NCBI GenBank assembly: GCA_046349255.1
Contig: JAXMCR010000003.1
Location: forward strand, 1-64,000
Direction of reading: 5' to 3'
DNA length: 64,000 bases
DNA from: DAIODI01 sp046349255
Lineage (GTDB): Bacteria > Pseudomonadota > Alphaproteobacteria > Rhizobiales > Aestuariivirgaceae
The stretch's first letter is position 1, and each line of letters begins with the position of its first letter. The notes under the pieces are model-generated. The model was not told where the DNA came from and searched no databases. It saw nothing but the letters and a program-made list of their open reading frames with translations. This document shows, piece by piece, positions 41,543-49,680 of this stretch. A program made the position numbers and the translations under genes.

Positions 41543-41610
41543 CTCGTTACTCCTCAACGATTCGCTCAAGTCGTCCGTGGTCAACGTATTACAGTGTCGC
41601 CGTCCGCCCG

Positions 41611-43002
41611 TCATTCCTCATCGGTCGAGCGCTTGGCGAACGTCAGGATGTCGTTCGCCTTCAGCCACTCCGGGGAATTCTGGGGAAACGCGGCAAGGGC
41701 CGTTTTCGCCTTCGTCATCGCAAGCTGCCGGTCGCCGCGCAACAGCGCCGCCTGTGCGGTCGCGAGTTCGGCGCGCGGAATCTGGCCGAGCTTCCCGTAG
41801 GCCTGGGCGCTCAGCGTCCACACCATCGGCGCGTCGCCCTCGGTGCGTTGCGCGACCCGCAGCGTCTCGAGAGCGTCCTGGGCTCCTTGCGGGGAGTCGG
41901 AACCGACCTGCGCCTGCGCCAGCAGCAGCGCGATCAGCCCGCTGTTCGGCAGAAGCTTCATCGCCTGCTTCAGCGGCGCGATCGCTTCGGCGGGGCGGCC
42001 GCCTTCCACGAGCGCCTGGCCCTTCAGTTCCCAGAAGTAGGGGTTGTTCGGGATTTCCTTGATCAGACCGTCGATTGCCGGCAGCGCATTCTGCAGGTCG
42101 CCCACCTTCATCGACGCAATGGCGCGGGCGTAGCGGGCGGGCAGCGACTGATCGGAGGGCGGATACTTCTGGTAGACGACCTGCGCGGAATTGAGGAAGC
42201 CGTTGAGCTTCGCCTGCATGAGCTTGTGGCGCAGCACCAGCGCCGGCGGGTCGACCTTGTTGTAGTTCGGGCTCTTGGTGACGATGTCCTCGAGGTTGCG
42301 GATACGGTCGAGCGGCATCGGGTGGGTGAGGACGTAGGGGTTCACGTAGCGCGAGGAGGCGAGCGACTGCGTGGCGAGCGTTTCGAACAGGTCGAGCATG
42401 CCCTTCCCGGACTGCCCCGTCTTGTCGAGGAACTTGACCGCCGCCTGGTCGGCGGAGGCTTCCTGGGCTCGGGCGTAGGCGAGCATGGTGCGCTGCGCCA
42501 TCGATTGGCCACCGAGCACCGCGCCCATGCCGCCGCGGGCGGCTTCCGGCGATCCCGCAAGACCGCCGCCGACCATCGCCGCCGCACCGAGCAGCATGCC
42601 GATGATCGCCATGTTGCTCGCCTTCGCCATCTCGTTATTCATGCGCGACAAGTGGCCGCCGGCGATATGGCCCGTTTCGTGCGCGAGCACCCCGATCACT
42701 TCGTTGGGCGTGTCGGCCTGCTGGAGGAGGCCGGTGTAGATGAAGATGCGCTGGCCACCGGCGACGAACGCGTTGATCGCGGGATTGTTGATCAGGTAGA
42801 CGTCCACCGCTCCGGGGGAGAGGCCAGCGGCGCGGAAAATGTCGCGCGTATAGAGGCGCATCAGCCCCTCGATCTCGGCGTCGCGGATCAGCGGCAGATT
42901 CTGCGCGGACGCGGGCACCGGGAGCGATGCGAGGAAAACCGCAATCGCTGCGACCAGCGCCGTCAACCGCCGGAGCGCCCAGTTTGTGAAGGTGAGTGGC
43001 AT
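41611..43002 (-). CDS. BepA-like M48 metalloprotease with TPR
   Basis: 463 residues. Signal ~1-33, M48 zinc protease motif HETGH at 108-112 and the third ligand in EASADQAAVKFL, then TPR-like repeats to the C terminus. E. coli BepA degrades stalled outer-membrane proteins with BAM. ATG 43002 (MPLTFTNWALRR) chosen. A paralogue lies next to it. Confidence 0.9.
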   Translation of the reverse strand: MPLTFTNWALRRLTALVAAIAVFLASLPVPASAQNLPLIRDAEIEGLMRLYTRDIFRAAGLSPGAVDVYLINNPAINAFVAGGQRIFIYTGLLQQADTPNEVIGVLAHETGHIAGGHLSRMNNEMAKASNMAIIGMLLGAAAMVGGGLAGSPEAARGGMGAVLGGQSMAQRTMLAYARAQEASADQAAVKFLDKTGQSGKGMLDLFETLATQSLASSRYVNPYVLTHPMPLDRIRNLEDIVTKSPNYNKVDPPALVLRHKLMQAKLNGFLNSAQVVYQKYPPSDQSLPARYARAIASMKVGDLQNALPAIDGLIKEIPNNPYFWELKGQALVEGGRPAEAIAPLKQAMKLLPNSGLIALLLAQAQVGSDSPQGAQDALETLRVAQRTEGDAPMVWTLSAQAYGKLGQIPRAELATAQAALLRGDRQLAMTKAKTALAAFPQNSPEWLKANDILTFAKRSTDEE

Positions 43003-43128
43003 CGCGCTTCTCTCAGTCCCAATTGAGGCGAGACTAGGGCTCCGCCCTGCCGACCGCCAGACCCCGGACATTAAACAATGTTAGGAACTGCGCGCCTTTC
43101 GGCATCCGGTCACGGGAAAGTGCCCGCT

Positions 43129-44574
43129 CTATTCACGACGACTGGCGACCGACGCGATGTCCTGCGCCTTAAGCCATTCTGGCGAGCCGGGCTTGAGGCC
43201 CCGGACGGCGCTCCGCGCCTTCTGCACGGCGAGCGTCCGGTCGCCGTCCCGAAAGGCCGCCTCCGCGGTTGCGAGCTCCGCCATTGGGACGTTGCCGAGT
43301 TTTGCGTACGCGGCCGCCTGGAGTGCGTAGAGCTTCGAGACGTCGGGCTCCGTGCGTTGCGCGGCCTGTAACGTTGATAACGCCTGTCGCGCGGCGGCCG
43401 GCGTTCCGGCCGCAAGCTGCGCCTCGGCAAGGCGGATCCCGATCAGGCCCGCCTTGGGGGCAAGCGACAGCGCCTGCTTCAGGGCCGCGGCAGCTTCTTG
43501 CGGCTTACCGGCGGCCAGCAGGGCCTCGCCCTTGAGTTCCCAGAAGTACGGGTTCTTGGGGTTGTCCTCGATCAGCCAGTTGAGCTGCATCAGCGCGGTG
43601 TTCGCATCGCGTGCGCGCACGGCGGCGACGGCGCGGGCGTAGCGGGCGGGCACGGAGACGTCCGACGCCGGATACTTCTGGTAGACGACCTGCGGCGAAC
43701 TCAGCAGTCCGACGAGCTTCGCCTGCATCAGTTGGTGTCGCAGCACGAGCGATTGCGGATCGGTCTTTGCGTAGTTGGGGCTCTTCGTCACGAACCCCTC
43801 GAGGTTCTGGAGACGCTCGCGCGGCATCGGATGCGATTGAAGGTAGGGCGGGTCGGATGAGGAGGTGCCGGTCGATGAGGCCGAAAGACGTTCGAACACG
43901 TCGAGCATGCCCCGGCCGGAGATACCGGCCCTGTCGAGGTAGCGGGCCGCGGCCTGATCGGCAGCGGCCTCCTGGACACGCGTGTAGGCGGGCGCGCCCG
44001 CTTGGCCCGGTCCGTTGATGCCGAGCACCATCTCCCAGCCCGCGACGGTCGCCTGGTCGTAGGCGGTGTTCGGATCGCGGACATTGGCGGCGATGCCGAT
44101 GTTCTTCTCCATCGCGGTATCGAGGTCCTGTTCGGCGGCCGTTGCGCCGACGATCGTGGCGACGCCGAGGAGCTTGCGGGCCGTGGACGACACCTCGCGC
44201 GACCGCTGCGATGGCTTGCTCTGGCGGGCCACGTCGCCGGCAGCGATATGGGCGGTCTCGTGCGCCAGCACGCCGATGACTTCATTCGGCGTTGCGGCCT
44301 GCTGGAGAAGGCCGGTGCACACGTAGAGGCGCTGGCCGTTGGTCACGAAGGCGTTGAAGCCGGGGTTCTGGACGATGAAGATCCGGACGGCCTCCGGCGT
44401 GAGGCCGGCAGCCTTGAACACGTCACGGGAATAGAGCCGCAGGAGCTGTTCGATCTCGGCGTCGCGCAGAAGCGTCGGCCGCTGTGTCTGGGCGGCGGCT
44501 GGAAGCGACAGCGTTGCCGTGGCGAGGAGCAGGATCAGCAGACGGGCAAGCAGCGCGCAGAAGTTGTTTTTCAT
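43129..44574 (-). CDS. BepA-like M48 metalloprotease with TPR (paralogue)
   Basis: 481 residues, same layout as the neighbouring gene: signal ~1-28, HETAH at 105-109, EAAADQAA, TPR tail ending in similar SPEWLKAQDI. Middle region differs (longer, TVAGWEMVLGINGPG). Tandem duplication. Gap of 126 bp between them. Confidence 0.9.
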   Translation of the reverse strand: MKNNFCALLARLLILLLATATLSLPAAAQTQRPTLLRDAEIEQLLRLYSRDVFKAAGLTPEAVRIFIVQNPGFNAFVTNGQRLYVCTGLLQQAATPNEVIGVLAHETAHIAAGDVARQSKPSQRSREVSSTARKLLGVATIVGATAAEQDLDTAMEKNIGIAANVRDPNTAYDQATVAGWEMVLGINGPGQAGAPAYTRVQEAAADQAAARYLDRAGISGRGMLDVFERLSASSTGTSSSDPPYLQSHPMPRERLQNLEGFVTKSPNYAKTDPQSLVLRHQLMQAKLVGLLSSPQVVYQKYPASDVSVPARYARAVAAVRARDANTALMQLNWLIEDNPKNPYFWELKGEALLAAGKPQEAAAALKQALSLAPKAGLIGIRLAEAQLAAGTPAAARQALSTLQAAQRTEPDVSKLYALQAAAYAKLGNVPMAELATAEAAFRDGDRTLAVQKARSAVRGLKPGSPEWLKAQDIASVASRRE

Positions 44575-44627
44575 CTTCTGGTTCTCGCTTTTGAATTGGG
44601 CGAGACCATGGCTGCTCCTGCAAGTGA

Positions 44628-44650
44628 AAGGCCGGGGCGAGCCCGGCCTT
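44628..44650. terminator. rho-independent terminator after rne
   Basis: AAGGCCGGG / CCCGGCCTT, perfect 9-bp stem, 5-base loop, followed on the minus strand by TTTCACTT. Ends rne transcription before the M48 gene. Confidence 0.75.
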
Positions 44651-44678
44651 CCGTGTCAGTTCATGAACGACAAGCGGA

Positions 44679-47411
44679 TCAGCGCCGCCACCAGCCGGCC
44701 TTGGGTTGGGTCGTGGTCGGCGCGGTCTGCTGGGGCGGGGTCCAGCGGCGCACTGACTCGGGCTGCGGTTCGGGCTCGACCGCCGCGGGCGCTGCCGGAG
44801 CAGGCGCGGGCTTCGCCGCGGCGGCCCTTGGCGCCGGTGCTTCGACGGGTTGAGCCTCCGGTGCCTCGGCGGCTACCGGCTCCGCCGGCGCCTCCTCGCT
44901 GCGGGCGCGCGAGCGCCGTCCGCGCGGGCGCGGCTCCTCCGATCGAGCGGATTCCTCACGCGGCGCGCCATCCGCGCTTTCGGACCGTTCGGCACGACCG
45001 CGCCCACGGCCCCGGCCGCCGCGCGTTCGACGGCGCGGTTCGCGCTCCTCGGCTTCGACGTCGCCCTCGGATGCGATGACGGCCTCGCCGTTGATGGTCT
45101 CCGGCGCCGGTTCGTCCATGTCCTCGACGTCGGCCACGGGCGCGTCCTCTTCGGCCGGCGATTCTGCGGGCTCGCCCACGAAGTCATCCGGCTCGCCGAG
45201 CGACAGCATCGCCTCCTCGGTGTCCTCCACCGGACGTGGCGTGAAATCGCCGTCCTCCCGGTTGCGGCGTCCGCCGCGGCGGCCGCGACGGCGCCGGCGA
45301 CGCCGCCGGCGTTCCTCGCCTTCCTCGGCGGTCTCGGCGCGCGGGCCACGATCCGGACGGTCGCCTCGCTCGCCGTCACCGCGTTCGCGGCGGTCGCCGC
45401 GGTCGCGCCCACGGTGTTCGGAGCGACCTTCGCGGTCCTCGCGCGGCGCCGCTTCTTCATCACCGTCCTCGGCGGCTTCCTCTTCGGCCGGAATCTCTTC
45501 TTCCTCGACCTCCTCGATCGGGCCGGCCGTATCCATGCGCACCGGAATCTGCTGGAGGCGGCGGACGGAGGCCTGCCGCTCGCCGGCGCGCTCGATCACG
45601 CTCTCGACGGAGCGCAGTTCGCCCGACGGCACGATGAACACCGAGATGCCGTAGGTCAGTTCGAGCGTCAGCAGGTTGTCGCGCTTCTCGTTGAGGATAT
45701 AGACGGCGACATCGGGGTGGCACTTGACCGTGAGGTTCTCCGCCCGACGCGAGATCAGGTGATCCTCGACGCCGCGCAGCACCGACAGGGCGCAGCTCGA
45801 CACCGAGCGGATGATGCCGCGGCCTTCGCAGTGCGGGCAGGGTTTCGTCGAGCCCTCGAGCATGCCCTGGCGCAGCCGCTGGCGGGACATCTCGAGCAGT
45901 CCGAAGTGGCTGATCCGGCCGACCTGGATGCGGGCGCGGTCGTTCTTCAGCGCCTCCTTGAGGCGACGCTCCACCGCGCGGTTGTTGCGCGGCTCCTCCA
46001 TGTCGATGAAGTCGATGACGATCAGGCCGGCGAGGTCGCGCAGGCGCAGCTGCCGCGCGATCTCGTCGGAGGCCTCGAGGTTCGTGCGGAGCGCGGTGTC
46101 CTCGATGTTGTGCTCGCGCGTCGACTTGCCCGAGTTGATGTCGATCGAGACCAGCGCTTCGGTCTGGTTGATCACGAGGTATCCGCCGGAGGGCAGCGTC
46201 ACCGTGGGGGAGAACAGCGCGTCGAGCTGGCTCTCCATCTGGTAGCGCGAGAACAGCGGCCGCGTGTCCTTGTAGAGCTTCACGTTCCGAGCGTGGCTCG
46301 GCATGAGCATCTTCATGAAGTCCTTGGCTTCGCGGTACCCGTCGTCGCCCTCGACGAGGATCTCGTCGACGTCCTTCGTGTAGAGATCGCGGATCGAGCG
46401 CTTGATCAGGCTGCCTTCCTCGTAGACGAGGCTCGGCGCGGTCGACTGCAGCGTGAGGTCACGCACATTCTCCCACAGCCGGATCAGGTAGTCGAAGTCG
46501 CGCTTGATTTCGGCCTTGGTGCGCTGCGCGCCCGCGGTGCGCACGATCAGGCCCATGCCTTCCGGAACCTCGATGTCGCGGGCGACTTCCTTCAGCCGCC
46601 GGCGGTCGTTCGAGTCGGTGATCTTGCGCGAGATGCCGCCGCCGCGCGCGGTGTTCGGCATCAGCACGCAGTAGCGGCCGGCGAGCGACAGGTAGGTGGT
46701 GAGCGCCGCGCCCTTGTTGCCGCGCTCTTCCTTGACGACCTGGACGAGCAGCACCTGGCGGCGCTTGATCACTTCCTGGATCTTGTAGGTGCGGCGCAGC
46801 GGCCGGCGGCGCTGCGGCACTTCCTCCATGGCGTCCTCGACGCCGACGGATTCGACGGTGGTCGATTCGACTGTCTCCTCGACGGCCTCGACACCTTCGC
46901 GCACCGGGGTGGCGGGCGCCTCGTCGTCCTCTCGGTCGGATGCGGAAGACGTTTCACCGTCGCCGTTCGACTCCTCGCCGCGGTCGCCCGCGTCGGCCTC
47001 GCCCGCGTCGTCGTCCGACGCGCGGTGCTCGTGGCCGTTGCCGCCGCGCTCCGGCTCCTCGCCGTCGTCGGCATCGCCGTTGCCGTGGTCGGAGGGCGAA
47101 TAGTCCTCGTCGTTGCGGCGGGCTTCGTCGGCCTCCTCGCGCAGGAGCGCCTGCCGGTCGGCGACCGGGATCTGGTAGTAGTCCGGGTGGATTTCGGAAA
47201 AGGCGAGGAAGCCGTGGCGATTGCCGCCGTAGTCCACGAAGGCCGCCTGGAGCGAGGGTTCGACCCGCGTCACCTTGGCGAGGTAGATGTTGCCCTTCAG
47301 CTGTTTGCGCTGGGCGCTTTCGTAATCGAATTCCTCGATGCGGTTGCCGCGAACGACAACGACCCGCGTCTCCTCGGAGTGCGCGGAGTCAACAAGCATT
47401 CTCGATCCCAT
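44679..47411 (-). CDS. rne: ribonuclease E
   Basis: 910-residue endoribonuclease, core of the RNA degradosome. The S1 domain (from ~39) is interrupted by an acidic, low-complexity insertion at about residues 92-208. Catalytic D424 (SIDINSGKS) and D467 (VIDFIDMEEPRNN), zinc-link CPHC (525-528). The C-terminal third is Arg/Glu/Pro-rich and disordered, with an RRRRRRRRR patch, and ends KAGWWRR, the PNPase-binding motif of Caulobacter RNase E. Divergent from the amidase gene. Confidence 0.95.
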   Translation of the reverse strand: MGSRMLVDSAHSEETRVVVVRGNRIEEFDYESAQRKQLKGNIYLAKVTRVEPSLQAAFVDYGGNRHGFLAFSEIHPDYYQIPVADRQALLREEADEARRNDEDYSPSDHGNGDADDGEEPERGGNGHEHRASDDDAGEADAGDRGEESNGDGETSSASDREDDEAPATPVREGVEAVEETVESTTVESVGVEDAMEEVPQRRRPLRRTYKIQEVIKRRQVLLVQVVKEERGNKGAALTTYLSLAGRYCVLMPNTARGGGISRKITDSNDRRRLKEVARDIEVPEGMGLIVRTAGAQRTKAEIKRDFDYLIRLWENVRDLTLQSTAPSLVYEEGSLIKRSIRDLYTKDVDEILVEGDDGYREAKDFMKMLMPSHARNVKLYKDTRPLFSRYQMESQLDALFSPTVTLPSGGYLVINQTEALVSIDINSGKSTREHNIEDTALRTNLEASDEIARQLRLRDLAGLIVIDFIDMEEPRNNRAVERRLKEALKNDRARIQVGRISHFGLLEMSRQRLRQGMLEGSTKPCPHCEGRGIIRSVSSCALSVLRGVEDHLISRRAENLTVKCHPDVAVYILNEKRDNLLTLELTYGISVFIVPSGELRSVESVIERAGERQASVRRLQQIPVRMDTAGPIEEVEEEEIPAEEEAAEDGDEEAAPREDREGRSEHRGRDRGDRRERGDGERGDRPDRGPRAETAEEGEERRRRRRRRRGRRGGRRNREDGDFTPRPVEDTEEAMLSLGEPDDFVGEPAESPAEEDAPVADVEDMDEPAPETINGEAVIASEGDVEAEEREPRRRTRGGRGRGRGRAERSESADGAPREESARSEEPRPRGRRSRARSEEAPAEPVAAEAPEAQPVEAPAPRAAAAKPAPAPAAPAAVEPEPQPESVRRWTPPQQTAPTTTQPKAGWWRR

Positions 47412-47932
47412 GTCGGGTAGTCCCTGGCGCGCAACGCCTCGTCCTCATCCCTTGGCCGAAGTCCGGGCTTCAAACGGATCGGGGGGACGTGCTTGCGCTG
47501 TTGTTGATGGAGGGACGTGGCGCGGAGGGGCGCTCCCTTTGCGGGGCGCTCGCCGGTCTCGTGAACGTCACGGATTGTCGGCAGCGACACGGCCATCCAG
47601 ATGGTTCCATCGTGCCCGGCAGGCCGGGCGGTTTTGCTGGTTGGGGGCACCCGCTAAGAAGCCCCGCGATGCGATCGCGCCAGGCGGGAGGCCACTTTGG
47701 CCCGGAACTCGCGCCGGCGCGGGAAGCGACTCGTCACGCTCGCCGTTCCTTTGGCTCTATGCCGGGCAGGCGCGCTCCGAGACGTTTTCTTGTAGGCACA
47801 GAATGCCGCTTTGTCCAGCAATGCCGTCCGGCAACCTTCGGTTAACCAAACCACCTCTAGTTTGACGAGAAGTTTCGGATTGCAAGGGCAAGGCGCGCCG
47901 CGATTTTCGCGCGGAATCCGGGGTGAACGAGG
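47412..47932. other. 521-bp divergent rne / amidase region
   Basis: No coding frame supported. Expected to hold the long rne leader and both promoters; rne leaders commonly mediate autoregulation. No convincing terminator or riboswitch seen. Confidence 0.55.
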
Positions 47933-49504
47933 GTGGTGCCAGGAGACGCGATTCCGAGACTGGCGCGCATCGCCGCGGCGATGGCGGCTGTCCTGATTCT
48001 CGTCCTCGGGGCGGCCCGCGTGCAGGCGCAGACGGCGCCGCCCGCCGGCCAGGACATCGCGGTGGTGGACGCGGCCCGCGTGGCGGGGGACGCGCAGCGG
48101 TCCCGGTTCGTCGCCGACCTCTCGAAGCCCGTGAGCTACAACGTGTACGTCATCGCCGCGCCCTACCGGGTGATCGTCGACATGGCGGAAGTCTCCTTCC
48201 AGCTGCCGAAGGGGCTCGGCCAGAAGGGGCGGGGGCTCGTCACGGCCTACCGCTACGGCCGCCTCGAGGAGGGCCGCTCCCGCATCGTCATGGACGTGAC
48301 CGGGCCGGTGCTGATCGAGAAGTCGTTCATCGTGCCGCCGCAGGACGGCGCGCCCGCACGCATGGTCGTCGACCTCGTGGCGACCGACGAAAAGACGTTC
48401 GCCGCGATGACGAAGCCGCCGCCGGAGCAACCGGCGCCGGCGAAGGGCGCGGAGCAGGTCGCGGAAGCAACACCGCCCCCGCCTGCGCCAAAATCGGTCG
48501 CGCCGGAGCAGCCGCCCGCGCCACAGCCGCCGGCGGTGCAAAAGCAGCCGCAGGCGGTCCTCGATGCGATCACCTCGACGCCGGCGCCCGATGCGCATCC
48601 CGCCGAGACGCCGGTCACCGCGCCACCCGCCGAAACCGTCACGATCGATCTCCTCAACGGGACCAAGGCAAAGCCGCAAGCGGCCCAGCCCGAAACCGAG
48701 ATCGCCGCAGTGCCGATCCCGCTCCCCGCAACGGAAGACGCGACCGCTGGTGCTGTCACCCCAGAACCGACCGCCGAACCGCCGGCGCTTCCCGACAAGC
48801 CCGTCGACAAGCCGAAGGGCAAGAAGGTGATCGTCCTCGATCCGGGCCACGGCGGCATCGACCCCGGCGCCTCGAGCCCGAACGGCACGCAGGAGAAGGA
48901 CATCGTGCTTGCCCTCGCCAAGGCCATGCGCGAAAAGCTCCTGGCGACCGGCCGCTACACCGTGCTGATGACGCGCGACGACGACACCTTCGTCAGCCTG
49001 CCGAACCGCGTGCGGTTTGCGCGCGACAACCGCGCCGACCTCTTCATCGCGCTCCATGCGGACAGCCTGCGCGGGCCGACGGTGCGCGGCGCGACCGTCT
49101 ACACGCTCTCCGAAAAGGCCTCCGACGCCGAAGCCGAGGCGCTCGCCGAGAAGGAGAACAAGGCGGACATGATCGCCGGCGTGAACGTCGGCGACGACAA
49201 CATCGCGGGCATCCTGATCGACCTCGCCCAGCGCGAGACCAAGAACGCGTCGGTATCGCTCGCCAAGAAGATCGTGCTCGAACTCAAGGGCGTGACCGAC
49301 CTGACGAAGCAGCCGCATCGGTCCGCGGGCTTCCGGGTGCTGCGCGCCCCCGACGTTCCCTCGGTGCTGCTCGAGGCGGGGTATCTCTCGAGCAAGGCCG
49401 ACGTGGCGCTCCTCACCTCCGACGACTGGCGCGAGAAGGTGTCGGTCGCGATGGTCGAGGCGCTCGACGCCTATTTCGGGCAGACCGTCGCCGCCGGCCA
49501 GTAG
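47933..49504 (+). CDS. N-acetylmuramoyl-L-alanine amidase with AMIN domain
   Basis: 523 residues. Signal (~1-32), an AMIN domain (~45-150) that targets septal wall, a Pro/Ala-rich linker (~160-290), and an Amidase_3 zinc domain with LDPGHGGIDPG, an ExD-type EKDIVL, IALHADS and LLEAGYLSS. Cleaves peptide stems in cell separation. GTG start; family AmiC-like. Followed by PBP1a. Confidence 0.93.
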   Translation: MVPGDAIPRLARIAAAMAAVLILVLGAARVQAQTAPPAGQDIAVVDAARVAGDAQRSRFVADLSKPVSYNVYVIAAPYRVIVDMAEVSFQLPKGLGQKGRGLVTAYRYGRLEEGRSRIVMDVTGPVLIEKSFIVPPQDGAPARMVVDLVATDEKTFAAMTKPPPEQPAPAKGAEQVAEATPPPPAPKSVAPEQPPAPQPPAVQKQPQAVLDAITSTPAPDAHPAETPVTAPPAETVTIDLLNGTKAKPQAAQPETEIAAVPIPLPATEDATAGAVTPEPTAEPPALPDKPVDKPKGKKVIVLDPGHGGIDPGASSPNGTQEKDIVLALAKAMREKLLATGRYTVLMTRDDDTFVSLPNRVRFARDNRADLFIALHADSLRGPTVRGATVYTLSEKASDAEAEALAEKENKADMIAGVNVGDDNIAGILIDLAQRETKNASVSLAKKIVLELKGVTDLTKQPHRSAGFRVLRAPDVPSVLLEAGYLSSKADVALLTSDDWREKVSVAMVEALDAYFGQTVAAGQ

Positions 49505-49680
49505 CCCTTAAGCGACGACGCGACGACGCGCCGCCCAATCGCCACATTTGTCATCTCTCTTGCCGTGGGGCGCGCGTGCAGCTATTGCGGGTCCTCGCGC
49601 CACCGCGAGGAGCGGCAGGCCCTTGGGATCGGGTTACCTTCGGCATCCGCATGGATGCACGGTATGGGCCGTCGGGTGAG

